Under the pieces are notes generated by a model. It was not told where the DNA came from. It saw only the letters and a program-made list of their open reading frames with translations, and made no database searches. From an uncultured Clostridia bacterium (GTDB lineage: Bacteria; Bacillota; Clostridia; Oscillospirales; Acutalibacteraceae): a stretch of 64,000 nucleotides of DNA. The position numbers were made by a program, and so were the translations under genes. The DNA is taken from assembly GCA_946182865.1 (NCBI GenBank), contig CAMHAV010000001.1:1-64000 (forward strand), written 5' to 3'. Shown in pieces: positions 15,411 through 23,906 of this stretch; the stretch's first letter is position 1; every line of letters starts with the position of its first letter.

Positions 15411-16217
15411 ATGCTTACCAATTATCACACCCATTGTTTCCGCTGCCAGCACGCCGAGGGTTCGGTGGAGGATTACGTCATGGAAGCGATCATGCATCAA
15501 TTTGACAAACTCGGCATGAGCGATCATGTGCCTTATCCACATTATGATTACGGTCTGCGCATGCCGATGTCGGAAATCTGGGATTATATCTATGAAGTGC
15601 GTGAGGCACAGGAGAAATACAAAGACCGCATTCAGGTGCTGCTGGGCTTTGAGAGCGAATACCTCTGCACGCAGCGTGCCTATTACGAGGAACTGCTCAC
15701 AGAGTACGGCGTGGAATATCTCATACTGGGGCAGCATTTCTTCGACTACGGCGGGCAGTTCAGAAGCGCGTTTGCCATCTCCGACACTGCCTATTGCGTC
15801 ACCTATGCCAAAAGTGTCCGCGAGGGACTCGGCACGGGCTATTATTCCCTGCTGGCGCACCCCGATATCGTGGGGGTCAATCGACTGCCGTGGGACAGAA
15901 ACATGGAGGAAATGACCGACATCATCGTGGAAAGCGCCGTCCGGTATGACATTCCGCTGGAGATCAACGCCAACGGCATCCGCCGCGGCACTGTCACCGA
16001 CAGTCTGGGGGAACATTATATGTACCCCCATTACAAATTCTGGGAGAAAGCGGCGGAGGCCGGCGCGAAAGTGGTGGTCAGCGCCGACTGCCATTCCCCT
16101 CACTTGCTGGACAATGACGAAGTACATCAGGCCAAAGCCATTGCCAAAAGCTGGGGACTGCGTCTGATAGACGACATCGACATCCGGAATCCCGCAAAGG
16201 ACAATGCATCCAAATAA
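15411..16217 (+). CDS. PHP-domain phosphatase (histidinol-phosphatase type)
   Basis: A 268-residue metal-dependent phosphoesterase of the PHP family. The metal ligands are visible as NYHTHCFRCQHAEGS near the N-terminus (family HxH), GFESEY (~residue 82), LGQHFF, LLAHPDIV (~150), and SADCHSPH (~225) near the C-terminus. The closest functional group is the HisK-like histidinol-phosphatase, which would act in histidine synthesis, but no his genes are nearby, so the substrate is uncertain. It reads together with the lipoprotein that follows after 15 bases. Confidence 0.8.
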   Translation: MLTNYHTHCFRCQHAEGSVEDYVMEAIMHQFDKLGMSDHVPYPHYDYGLRMPMSEIWDYIYEVREAQEKYKDRIQVLLGFESEYLCTQRAYYEELLTEYGVEYLILGQHFFDYGGQFRSAFAISDTAYCVTYAKSVREGLGTGYYSLLAHPDIVGVNRLPWDRNMEEMTDIIVESAVRYDIPLEINANGIRRGTVTDSLGEHYMYPHYKFWEKAAEAGAKVVVSADCHSPHLLDNDEVHQAKAIAKSWGLRLIDDIDIRNPAKDNASK

Positions 16218-16232
16218 CGGAGGCGACGGAAT

Positions 16233-16862
16233 ATGTGGAAGAAGATAGGACTCGCAGCGACAGGGATTGTCTGCTTGGCAAGCTTGTTGATTTCGGTCGG
16301 CTGTGACCGCAACACCGAAAAGAGGGAAAGAATTATATCCTCCTCGTCTATGGCGATGGAAGAAAAAGAATCAACCAACCGACTACCCGTCGCACCCGAA
16401 CACATCACGCTGGAGGATGGAACAGGCATTATTTCATTGGGAATGCACCGGGATGAGGTAATCCGACAGCTGGAAGAATGGCATCTTGATTATGAGTTGG
16501 ATTACACACCTGAGATTTCCAAATACAGTTCTATTCTCGTTGATTATGATGAGACAAATACGGATCATAACGTATATTACTACGGATTCGACCGTGACGG
16601 AATCCTGTATGAGGTAGAACTCGATATAACGTCAAAAGGTTTAGATTATTGGGACAGTTTCAGCAAAATGAAAGAACTGTACGGTGATGACTACGAATAC
16701 GAAGTGCGTGAATTGGAAACCGGCGATCAATTGGCCTATTGCAATTATCACTTTCCCAATGGAACGACCCTTTCGGTAGAGATCTTTTTTAAGGATAAAA
16801 ATGCCGAAAGGAAAAGCGACGGCAATGTGATGGACCGCTGGATTTACAATAAATATAATTAA
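16233..16862 (+). CDS. Lipoprotein of unknown function
   Basis: A 209-residue exported protein. The N-terminus is a lipoprotein signal: Lys-Lys, a hydrophobic core and lipobox LISVGC with the lipidated Cys at about residue 24. The mature part is acidic with repeated Tyr-rich strands (HNVYYYGFDRDGILYEVELD) and no recognised catalytic motif. GGAGG lies nine bases upstream of the ATG. It is probably cotranscribed with the PHP gene and ends before a strong terminator. Confidence 0.75.
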   Translation: MWKKIGLAATGIVCLASLLISVGCDRNTEKRERIISSSSMAMEEKESTNRLPVAPEHITLEDGTGIISLGMHRDEVIRQLEEWHLDYELDYTPEISKYSSILVDYDETNTDHNVYYYGFDRDGILYEVELDITSKGLDYWDSFSKMKELYGDDYEYEVRELETGDQLAYCNYHFPNGTTLSVEIFFKDKNAERKSDGNVMDRWIYNKYN

Positions 16863-16921
16863 AACAATGGCAAAAATTACGCCTGCGACCGCCGCATGAA
16901 AAAACAATAACTGCGCAAAAT

Positions 16922-16968
16922 AGTTGTGCAAACATCTCGGTATGATTTGTTTGCGCAACTGTTTTTTT
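16922..16968 (+). terminator. Terminator after the PHP-lipoprotein pair
   Basis: A 13-bp stem, 16922-16934 with 16948-16960, one mismatch, followed by GTTTTTTT. A second GC-rich inverted repeat (about 16978-17019) precedes the next gene. Confidence 0.8.
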
Positions 16969-17056
16969 GCCCTTCAGGCGGAGCCGCCGAGCGGTCATTC
17001 CTCCCGTCCGGCGGCTCTGCGGGGACAAAGCAAACTAACCGCAAGGAGATGACAAC

Positions 17057-17275
17057 ATGCTGGATAAAACCTCACTCATACTCGTGATCATCGGCGCCCT
17101 CAACTGGGGTTCCGTGGGCATCTTCAAATTTGACTTTGTGGGCTGGCTTTTCGGCGGACAGGCTGCCACTTTCAGCCGCATTATCTTCACACTGGTCGGA
17201 CTCGCCGGACTGTGGTGCATTTCGCTGCTGTTCCGCGACACCGAGGACACCTCTACCGAGGTCGGCCGTATGTAA
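17057..17275 (+). CDS. DUF378 small membrane protein
   Basis: A 72-residue protein of the DUF378 (YuzA-like) family, identified by IIGALNWGSVGIFKFDFVGWLFGG near the start. There are two membrane helices (about 6-28 and 40-60) and a short polar tail. Function of the family is unknown. AAGGAG lies nine bases before the ATG. It is flanked by terminators and looks monocistronic. Confidence 0.85.
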   Translation: MLDKTSLILVIIGALNWGSVGIFKFDFVGWLFGGQAATFSRIIFTLVGLAGLWCISLLFRDTEDTSTEVGRM

Positions 17276-17300
17276 TGCGCAAAGCCATTTCATAACACGA

Positions 17301-17349
17301 AAAAAGAACAGCCCGTCTTGTTTATCCGCAAGACAGGCTGTTCTTTTTT
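17301..17349. terminator. Bidirectional terminator between the DUF378 gene and secA
   Basis: A long stem of 13 bp (17301-17313 with 17337-17349) plus GTCTTG/CAAGAC inside. A- and T-runs on both sides suit both convergent genes. Confidence 0.85.
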
Positions 17350-17423
17350 ATTCTTTGAAGCGCGCCGCGCTTCCTGAATGATTCTCTATTCTCCCATGAG
17401 CTTTGCTCATAGAAGCAAAGCGC

Positions 17424-20162
17424 TCACGCTTTTCCCTTGCCGCAGCACTGCTTGTATTTCTTGCCGCTGCCGCAGGGACAGGGGGAGTTTCTGCCGATTT
17501 TGCGGCCCGCACGGGAGGGCATGGATTCGGAATCCGCATCCGGCTCCATCGGCTTCTGAATCTGTTCGCGCTTGGGCTCCTCCTGCTTTCTCACCTGCAC
17601 GGTGAGAATCTGACGGGCGGTGTCCTCTTTGATCTGGGCGATCATCTCATCAAACATATCGAAGCCCTCGATGGTGTAAACCACGGCGGGGTCCTTCTGA
17701 CCGTAGGAACGCAGACCGATGCCCTGTTTGAGTTCTTCCATCGCGTCGATGTGATCCATCCACAGGGAGTCCACCACGCGCAGCATGACGACGCGGTCGA
17801 GTTCGCGGGCAATCTCGTCTCCGAATTCCTGTTCGCGCTTCTCGTAAAGGGCATGGGCGCGGCTGACCAGTTCATCCACAATCTCCTGCTTATTGAGGGA
17901 ATCGAGTTCGTCCACGGAATAATTGAAATCATCCTCGGTGGTAAGCAGGTTGAGATAGGTGGTGCGCAGACCCTCAAAGTTCCAGTAATCCTTTTCATCG
18001 GTATTGAGGTACAGATTGACGTTGTTCTCGATGGAATCGTCAATCATCTTGAGAATGCTGTCGCGGATGTTCTCGCCGTCCAGCACCTTGTCACGCTGAG
18101 AATAGATAATCTCGCGCTGACGGTTCATCACGTCATCGTAACGCAGCACGTTCTTGCGGATGCTGAAGTTTCTGCCTTCCACTTTCGCCTGCGCATTCTC
18201 GATGCTCTTGGAAACCATTCTCGCCTCGATGGGCATATCCTCGTCGATGTTCATGGACGTCATCATCGCCTGGAGGCGCTCGCCGCCGAAGATACGCATG
18301 AGGTCATCCTCAAGCGAAAGGTAGAACTGGCTTTCGCCGGGGTCACCCTGACGACCGGCACGGCCGCGCAGCTGGTTGTCGATACGGCGGGATTCGTGGC
18401 GCTCGGTGCCGATGATAACCAGACCGCCCGCTTCGCGCACCTTGTCGCCCTCCGCGTCGGTTTCCTGCTTGAATTTATCTTTCAGCTCAGCAAACTTCGC
18501 GCGTGCCTCGATGATTTCCTCGTCGTCGGTGTCGCTGTAGGCGGTGGATTCCTCAATCAGATCTTCGGTGTAGCCCTGCTTGCGCATTTCGCTCTTGGCC
18601 ATAAATTCGGGGTTGCCGCCCAGCAGGATATCGGTACCGCGGCCCGCCATGTTGGTGGCGATGGTGACAGCGCCGTATTTACCCGCCTGTGCGACGATCT
18701 CTGCTTCTCTCTGATGATACTTGGCGTTCAGAACGGAATGCTTGACGCCTCTGCGCTTGAGCGCGTCACCCAGCATTTCGGATTTGTCAATGGAAATGGT
18801 ACCCACCAGCACCGGCTGCCCTTTCTCGTGCGCCTCGATAATGCGCTCGATCACGGCATGGTACTTGCCTCTTTCGGTGGAATAAATTCTGTCGGGCAGG
18901 TCGTTGCGGATGGTGGGCTTGTTGGTGGGAATCTCCACGCAGTCCAGCTTGTAGATTTCGTTGAATTCGGTTTCCTCGGTCAGAGCGGTACCGGTCATAC
19001 CGGAGAGCTTGCTGTAGAGACGGAAATAGTTCTGGAACGTGATGGAAGCCAGCGTCTTGGACTCGCGCTCGACCTTCACGCCTTCCTTGGCTTCGATAGC
19101 CTGGTGCAGACCCTCGTTGTAGCGGCGGCCGTACATAATGCGTCCCGTGAACTCATCCACGATCAGCACCTTGTCATCCTGCACCACGTAGTCGATGTCA
19201 CGGGTCATAACGCCGTGCGCCTTGATGGCCTGATTGATGTGGTGCAATATGGTGATCGCTTCGGGGCTGTTGTCCATAAGGTTTTCTATGCCGAATGTCT
19301 TTTCGGCACGCGCCACGCCCTTGGGGGTCAGCGTCGCGGTCTTGGCCTTTTCATCCACGATGTAATCCGCGTCGCCGTATTTGTCGTCGTGTTCCTCTTT
19401 CTCGTCCACTTCCGCGATCTTGACGAAAGTGAGCTTTTTGGCGAAGTCGTTGACGGTGGTGTAGAGAGCGGTGGATTTGTCGCCCTGTCCTGAAATGATC
19501 AGCGGGGTTCTCGCCTCGTCGATCAGGATGGAGTCCACCTCGTCCACGACGGCAAAGTTATGACCGCGCTGCACCTTCTGCTCCTTATAAATGACCATGT
19601 TGTCACGCAGATAGTCAAAGCCCAGCTCGTTGTTGGTGCCGTAGGTGATATCGCAGGCATAGGCCTCGCGGCGCTCGTCGTTTTTCATATCGTGCAGAAT
19701 CAGACCGACGCTCAGACCGAGGAAGCGGTGAATCTTGCCCATCCACTCGCTGTCGCGCTTGGCGAGGTAGTCGTTGACCGTGACGACATGAACGCCCTTG
19801 CCGGTAAGCGCATTCAGGTAAGACGGCAGGGTCGCCACGAGCGTTTTACCTTCACCGGTCTTCATTTCGGCAATACGTCCCTGATGGAGGATAATGCCGC
19901 CGATGACCTGCACGGGGAAGTGCTTCATGCCCAGCACACGCCAGCCCGCCTCACGGCAGACGGCATACGCGTCGGGGAGAATATCGTCAAGGGTTTCGCC
20001 CTCGGCCAGTCTGTCTTTGAGAATCTGGGTCTGGCTGCGCAGTTCGCTGTCAGACATCGGCGCGTACTTTTCCTCCAGCGCAAGCACCTGGTCGCAGATG
20101 GGCTGCACCCGCTTGATCTCACGGTCGGAATAGCTGCCGAATATTTTCTTTAAAATACCCAT
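17424..20162 (-). CDS. secA: Preprotein translocase ATPase SecA
   Basis: The 912-residue motor of the Sec export pathway. Walker A MKTGEGKT lies at 100-107 and Walker B as DEVDSIL. NBD1, the preprotein cross-linking domain, NBD2 (with [13 protein letters not shown] and the RGRAGRQGD arginine finger), the helical scaffold and wing domains follow in order. The last 20 residues form the SEC-C zinc motif, [14 protein letters not shown]. An Arg/Glu-rich linker precedes it. It is monocistronic between its own promoter and a bidirectional terminator. Confidence 0.97.
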   Translation of the reverse strand: MGILKKIFGSYSDREIKRVQPICDQVLALEEKYAPMSDSELRSQTQILKDRLAEGETLDDILPDAYAVCREAGWRVLGMKHFPVQVIGGIILHQGRIAEMKTGEGKTLVATLPSYLNALTGKGVHVVTVNDYLAKRDSEWMGKIHRFLGLSVGLILHDMKNDERREAYACDITYGTNNELGFDYLRDNMVIYKEQKVQRGHNFAVVDEVDSILIDEARTPLIISGQGDKSTALYTTVNDFAKKLTFVKIAEVDEKEEHDDKYGDADYIVDEKAKTATLTPKGVARAEKTFGIENLMDNSPEAITILHHINQAIKAHGVMTRDIDYVVQDDKVLIVDEFTGRIMYGRRYNEGLHQAIEAKEGVKVERESKTLASITFQNYFRLYSKLSGMTGTALTEETEFNEIYKLDCVEIPTNKPTIRNDLPDRIYSTERGKYHAVIERIIEAHEKGQPVLVGTISIDKSEMLGDALKRRGVKHSVLNAKYHQREAEIVAQAGKYGAVTIATNMAGRGTDILLGGNPEFMAKSEMRKQGYTEDLIEESTAYSDTDDEEIIEARAKFAELKDKFKQETDAEGDKVREAGGLVIIGTERHESRRIDNQLRGRAGRQGDPGESQFYLSLEDDLMRIFGGERLQAMMTSMNIDEDMPIEARMVSKSIENAQAKVEGRNFSIRKNVLRYDDVMNRQREIIYSQRDKVLDGENIRDSILKMIDDSIENNVNLYLNTDEKDYWNFEGLRTTYLNLLTTEDDFNYSVDELDSLNKQEIVDELVSRAHALYEKREQEFGDEIARELDRVVMLRVVDSLWMDHIDAMEELKQGIGLRSYGQKDPAVVYTIEGFDMFDEMIAQIKEDTARQILTVQVRKQEEPKREQIQKPMEPDADSESMPSRAGRKIGRNSPCPCGSGKKYKQCCGKGKA

Positions 20163-20213
20163 TTGAAATAAACCATCTTTCTTGATTGTAATTCCAGTAT
20201 AGACACTAATGCC

Positions 20214-20242
20214 AATATAGCATATTTAAATTAATTTTACAA
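20214..20242 (-). promoter_or_regulatory. Promoter of secA
   Basis: Minus-strand -35 TTGTAA (20242-20237), 17-bp spacer, -10 TATATT (20219-20214). The remaining gene-free DNA up to 20345 is AT-rich with nothing else identified. Confidence 0.6.
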
Positions 20243-20345
20243 TAGATTGCCCAAAAAAATGTTACACAAATGAAAATTATAGAAAAAAGGATCATTCTTT
20301 ATACATTGTCAAAGAATTAACTTGCTGTTTTTCAACAAGATTTAC

Positions 20346-20374
20346 TTGACAAACGCACATGACAGTGCTATCAT
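20346..20374 (+). promoter_or_regulatory. Promoter of the 113-residue orphan gene
   Basis: -35 TTGACA (20346-20351), 17-bp spacer, -10 TATCAT (20369-20374). Start of transcription would be near 20381, leaving a leader of about 155 bases. Confidence 0.75.
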
Positions 20375-20380
20375 TAGTTT

Positions 20381-20537
20381 GTACCAAAACAAGCAATGTG
20401 ATTGTCAAAAAAGCAGCACAACCAAAAGCTCACTCAACCGGACAGGCCGTTCGTCAAAGACGGTCGCTTTTTATCTGCATGAATAAAGATCAGGTATCTG
20501 CGTCGTCAGATGCGCAGAAAACGGGAGGTAATATCAT
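20381..20537 (+). promoter_or_regulatory. Long structured 5' leader, type unknown
   Basis: The leader contains a short GCCGT/ACGGT stem followed by CGCTTTTT (about 20447-20471), which could pause or end transcription. Two mutually exclusive hairpins follow, ATCTG-N6-CAGAT (20496-20511) and CTGCG-N10-CGCAG (20498-20517), just before the GGGAGGT ribosome site. I do not recognise a known riboswitch class. Confidence 0.4.
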
Positions 20538-20879
20538 ATGTCAGTCATATTTTACGCGGCAGCGACGGGATTGGGTCATCTTGCCCGCGCGGTGGCTGCT
20601 GCGGCAGAAAAAATACCGATAGGTTCCAGCGAATTTGAACTGAGCCAGGACGGCGAAACCGTGTGGGAAAACGGCGAAGAATACGACTTTGTCGGCTTCG
20701 GCAAGATCGGCGTATTTTCTTCCCGCGTCGGCGGCTCGCGTATGTCGCTCGGCCGCAAGCTGGGGCAGGTCAAGGACGAGCCGGAACGCAAGGTCTGGCA
20801 GCTCCGCGCCCGAAGCGGCAACTACATCATGGTCAAAAGCCGCACCGATACACCCGAGGTCTTCAAAAAAATCTCCTGA
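20538..20879 (+). CDS. Hypothetical 113-residue protein
   Basis: I do not recognise this protein. It opens with a small-residue-rich segment (YAAATGLGHLARAVAAAAEKI), then acidic stretches and a basic C-terminal half with SLGRKLGQ and RKVWQLRARSGNYIMVKS. It has no clear signal peptide or membrane helix. The gene has its own strong promoter, a 155-base leader, a GGGAGG ribosome site and a dedicated terminator, so it is a real single-gene unit. Confidence 0.65.
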   Translation: MSVIFYAAATGLGHLARAVAAAAEKIPIGSSEFELSQDGETVWENGEEYDFVGFGKIGVFSSRVGGSRMSLGRKLGQVKDEPERKVWQLRARSGNYIMVKSRTDTPEVFKKIS

Positions 20880-20894
20880 ACCACCACATAAAAC

Positions 20895-20940
20895 GCCCGA
20901 CTCCGTCCCTTATGATTGGGACGAAGCCGGGCACTTTTTA
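20895..20940 (+). terminator. Terminator after the 113-residue gene
   Basis: A 15-bp stem with one mismatch (20895-20909 with 20918-20932), 8-base loop, then ACTTTTTATT. Confidence 0.85.
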
Positions 20941-20943
20941 TTA

Positions 20944-20979
20944 AGTGTGAAATGTGAAATGTGAAGTGTGAAGTGAAGG
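20944..20979 (+). repeat. Heptameric repeat (TGTGAAR)n, locus A
   Basis: About five tandem heptamers TGTGAA[A/G] directly after a terminator. The same repeat is found at 33331, 39602 and 63042. Confidence 0.8.
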
Positions 20980-21050
20980 AAGCGCATTCGCGCCTGGAAA
21001 AAATAGAAAGAATGGAACTGTTTCACTCTCCACTTCTCGCTTCCATTTTC

Positions 21051-21656
21051 TTATTCGGCGATGGCTTTTCGGATGGCGTCAAGAAGTTCCTCGTAGGTTT
21101 CAAACGCGGGAATTTCGGGATTGTCGGCCTTGATTTTATCCGTGCTCTTGAAGAGGAAACCCGCCTTGCTGGCCTTGATCATGCCGAGGTCGTTGTAGCT
21201 GTCGCCGCTGGCGATGGTATCGTAGCCGATGGACTGGAGCGCCTTGACGGTGGTGAATTTGGAGTTTTCCACGCGCATTTTGAAGCCTGTCACTTCGCCG
21301 CTTTCCGAAACGACCAGCGAATTGCAGAAAATGGTCGGCCAGCCCAGTTTCTTCATAAGCGGAGCGGCAAATTCGGTAAAGGTGTCGCTGAGAATGATGA
21401 CCTGTCCCATCGCGCGCAGTTCGTCAAGGAATTCCTTAGCGCCGGGCATGGGGTCGATGGTCGCGATCACGTCCTGAATCTCTTTGAGTCCCAGACCGTG
21501 CTCTTTCAAAATGGCAATGCGGTATTGCATAAGCTTGTCATAATCCGGCTCGTCGCGGGTGGTCTTTTTCAGTTCGGGAATGCCGGTCGCCTCGGCGAAC
21601 GCAATCCAGATTTCGGGCACCAGTACGCCCTCCAAGTCCAAACAGGTGATAGTCAT
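21051..21656 (-). CDS. thrH: ThrH-type phosphoserine phosphatase / homoserine phosphotransferase
   Basis: A 201-residue HAD-superfamily enzyme. The nucleophile motif is CLDLEGVLVPE (Asp7, with Glu9 instead of the second Asp), the signature of ThrH. Motif II is ILSDTFTEF and motif III/IV GDSYNDLGMIKAS. ThrH dephosphorylates phosphoserine and can move phosphate to homoserine, linking serine and threonine synthesis. GAAAGGA lies upstream of the ATG and a good promoter lies 50 bases further up. It stands alone. Confidence 0.88.
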   Translation of the reverse strand: MTITCLDLEGVLVPEIWIAFAEATGIPELKKTTRDEPDYDKLMQYRIAILKEHGLGLKEIQDVIATIDPMPGAKEFLDELRAMGQVIILSDTFTEFAAPLMKKLGWPTIFCNSLVVSESGEVTGFKMRVENSKFTTVKALQSIGYDTIASGDSYNDLGMIKASKAGFLFKSTDKIKADNPEIPAFETYEELLDAIRKAIAE

Positions 21657-21705
21657 AACAATCAGTTCCTTTCACATTTTTTGTGATTTCAATTATCGCC
21701 TGCCT

Positions 21706-21735
21706 ATTATAGCACAGCAGGACAGAGCTTGTCAA
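21706..21735 (-). promoter_or_regulatory. Promoter of thrH
   Basis: Minus-strand -35 TTGACA (21735-21730), 18-bp spacer, -10 TATAAT (21711-21706). Confidence 0.8.
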
Positions 21736-21807
21736 TGAAAAATCACGGAGGAACGGGGGAAATGACTGAAACAACTGCCATCGCAGGAAAGAAACAACCT
21801 CAGCAAA

Positions 21808-21857
21808 AAATCGACGCGGCACCTTACCTTTGGATTCGGAAGGCGCCGCGTCTTTTG
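21808..21857 (-). terminator. Terminator of the sigma/anti-sigma operon
   Basis: A GC-rich stem, GACGCGGC (21852-21845 on the minus strand) with GCCGCGTC (21820-21813), plus an inner CCTT pairing, then a run of T. Confidence 0.75.
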
Positions 21858-21901
21858 CTGCTTATACGAATTGTCAATTAAAAGTAGACATGCTTCGCGG
21901 T

Positions 21902-22387
21902 CTATTTCGCAGCGGACGCGTCCTCCTGCGCTGCCGTTGGGGGCGCTTCCTCCGTGATGGATACGCTTGCCGAATGCGTCTCGTCGTCATGGATCTCAAC
22001 GGAAACCGTTACCCCGCCGTCTTCTCCGTCTCCCAATTCCGGCAAGTCGTCGGCTTTGTAGATCACAAAGTAGCCGTTGTCGGAGGTGATCTTGAATTGA
22101 TCTCCGTCCGCATAATCGCTGGCGCTGACCTCCGTGCCGTTGATATATATTCTGAGATTTTTCCACGCGCTGCCCAGCACACCCGAATCCGCCTCCGCCG
22201 CGTTCACGGCGACAGCGGAGGAAGCCGCCAAAGCCGCCGCCGCGAGGATGGCCATTACTTTCTTTTTGTTCTTTGTCAATTGAATCGCCTTGCCTTTCTT
22301 GTTTCTTGCGTCGAAACATTTCTTCTTAATCTCTTCGGAAGCGTGAATTTCCGAAAAGGTCGCCCGGTATTGTTCTTTAAAATTCAT
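21902..22387 (-). CDS. Putative membrane-bound anti-sigma factor
   Basis: A 161-residue protein encoded directly downstream of, and overlapping by 11 bases, an ECF sigma factor gene. The N-terminus is cytoplasmic (FKEQYRATFSEIHASEEIKKK, as in short anti-sigma domains that begin with helices binding sigma). One membrane helix covers about 43-63 (VMAILAAAALAASSAVAV) and the outer part is a beta-rich acidic domain. The position and one-helix topology suggest an anti-sigma factor; no zinc HxxxCxxC motif is present, so the class is not the zinc type. Confidence 0.6.
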   Translation of the reverse strand: MNFKEQYRATFSEIHASEEIKKKCFDARNKKGKAIQLTKNKKKVMAILAAAALAASSAVAVNAAEADSGVLGSAWKNLRIYINGTEVSASDYADGDQFKITSDNGYFVIYKADDLPELGDGEDGGVTVSVEIHDDETHSASVSITEEAPPTAAQEDASAAK

Positions 22388-22871
22388 AATCCGCCTCCGA
22401 AAGTTTTGATTTGAGTTTTTGTCTTGCTCTCATAAGCTGTGTCTGTACGGTCGTCTCTCTGACGCCGAGCATGTCCGCGATTTCTCCGACGCGATAATCC
22501 TCGTAGTAATACAGATGCACCACGATGCGATATTTCGGCGGCAGCGATCGCACCGCAAAATACAGCTCGCTCTGTTCTGGAATTTCAAAGCGGATTCCTT
22601 CCTTCGCCAGACTCTCGTCATCCATCGGACAGGTCGCACGTCTGTGCCACGGCGAGGATAAATAGCGTCTGCCTTCATTGACAGCGACGCGAATGAGCCA
22701 GCTTTTCATATGTTCCTCATCGTTGAATGGTTCCTCATGTCTGAACAGCTTTAAAAATACATTCTGCACAATATCTTCCGCGTCGCTCCTGTTTTTGCAG
22801 CAGCTCAGAGCGATTCGGAACAGCGTATCCGAATAGCGCTGTACCGCTTCGGTAAATTCCTCGTCTGACAT
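22377..22871 (-). CDS. ECF-type RNA polymerase sigma factor
   Basis: A 164-residue sigma-70 family group IV factor. Region 2 spans about residues 8-75 (YSDTLFRIALSCCKNRSDAEDIVQNVFLKLF, then SWLIRVAVNEGRRYL). Region 4 is at 110-158 (LPPKYRIVVHLYYYEDYRVGEIADMLG, then TVQTQLMRARQKLKSKL). GGAGG precedes the ATG. Followed by a putative anti-sigma gene in the same operon. A perfect 12-bp palindrome GAAAGGCCTTTC lies 47 bases upstream (22918-22929). Which genes it controls cannot be told. Confidence 0.9.
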   Translation of the reverse strand: MSDEEFTEAVQRYSDTLFRIALSCCKNRSDAEDIVQNVFLKLFRHEEPFNDEEHMKSWLIRVAVNEGRRYLSSPWHRRATCPMDDESLAKEGIRFEIPEQSELYFAVRSLPPKYRIVVHLYYYEDYRVGEIADMLGVRETTVQTQLMRARQKLKSKLSEADYEF

Positions 22872-23021
22872 TCAGCCACCTCCTATGCAAATTTTGAGGA
22901 CGGAGCAAGCCGCCCTTGAAAGGCCTTTCATATAGTAACACCAAATACAGCCCCAAAATATCACGGTCTTTTTGATTCCTCACAAAAACATTACAATACT
23001 GCCCGCCTCCATCATAAAAGA

Positions 23022-23055
23022 ATAACCGCCCGGCTATTTTAAACCGAACGGTTAT
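23022..23055 (-). terminator. Terminator of the gtrA-to-DUF4261 operon
   Basis: ATAACCG (23055-23049 complement) pairs with 23028-23022, with an inner CGG/CCG, followed on the minus strand by TTCTTTTATG. Confidence 0.65.
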
Positions 23056-23065
23056 CCTTTTAAAA

Positions 23066-23887
23066 TTAAAACTTGATTTTGACGGTTTCCCCATCCAAAA
23101 CCGCGCTTGGCGATTTTGTAATGGGCAGCTTTTGTTCTTCGGAAAAGCCGATTGTCTCGCCGTCACGCAGCACTACATCGCTCTCAATCACATAAGCCGC
23201 CACATCGGTCATAAATTCGAGGAGTTCCCCGGGCGAATACGCGCTGTCGAGGACCTCAATTTCGTCTTTGCCGAAGGAAGGCTTCAGACCGTAGGTATAG
23301 CTGCAAAGAGTCTTGCCGCCGTCGTTGCTGTAGAGTCCGAAAAAGACAAGATTCATCACGGGGTACATGTCGTTGTCGAGATACAGCCGCGCGTAGTCGA
23401 TGTAAAAATCCGGCGCGAATACCGTGCCTGCCGTATTGACAGCGACAGCGGTTTCCTGTCCTAGCGCCGACGCGCAGAGCCTGACCAGCGCAATGCCTGC
23501 TTCGGCAAACGGCTGACCTTTGGGCAGCATCGCGATGAAAAGGTGCGCCTTGTGCTTCTGCGCCGCCTTTACCGCGCCGGGCCAGCGGTAATTGGTCTGG
23601 GCGTTGCTCTCCGCCTCGCCGTTCGGCACGGGCGCGGGAAAAAGACTCACCGCCGCCATCATGCCGTCTATGTGGATGACCATGGTATCGCGGTCATGTG
23701 CCGTGTCTTCGCTGTCGAGGGTGATGTCCCAGTCGGCTTTCAGGTCGCTGACAAACTGCTCAAAGGAGAATTTCGCCTCACTGAGCAGCACCGAGGCGGC
23801 AAACAATCCGCCTTTTTCCTTGATTTCCGATGCCGATTTTTCCTCATCCGGCTTCTTGTGATTCCCAAAGAAATCCCGAATCCCCAT
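23066..23887 (-). CDS. DUF4261-domain protein
   Basis: A 273-residue soluble protein. The segment AASVLLSEAKFSFEQFVSDLKADWDI (residues ~29-55) and the later VFFGLYSNDGGKTLCSYTYGLKPSFGKDEIEVLDS match the DUF4261 family, which has no proven function. No signal peptide is seen. It is the last gene of a five-gene operon whose other members are membrane or lipid-related, 19 bases after the acyltransferase gene. Confidence 0.75.
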   Translation of the reverse strand: MGIRDFFGNHKKPDEEKSASEIKEKGGLFAASVLLSEAKFSFEQFVSDLKADWDITLDSEDTAHDRDTMVIHIDGMMAAVSLFPAPVPNGEAESNAQTNYRWPGAVKAAQKHKAHLFIAMLPKGQPFAEAGIALVRLCASALGQETAVAVNTAGTVFAPDFYIDYARLYLDNDMYPVMNLVFFGLYSNDGGKTLCSYTYGLKPSFGKDEIEVLDSAYSPGELLEFMTDVAAYVIESDVVLRDGETIGFSEEQKLPITKSPSAVLDGETVKIKF

Positions 23888-23906
23888 ACCTTTTCCTGCT
23901 CCTTTC

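Noticed and set aside
15182-15421. 79-codon minus-strand frame ahead of toxN
   Set aside because: It runs through the toxI promoter and the first repeat and lacks a ribosome site; the RNA antitoxin explains this sequence better.
17403-19493. 696-codon plus-strand frame opposite secA
   Set aside because: Antisense shadow caused by high third-position GC in secA; no recognisable domains.
20381-20537. Cyclic-di-GMP or other known riboswitch before the 113-residue gene
   Set aside because: The conserved core words of the known classes are missing; left as an unclassified leader.
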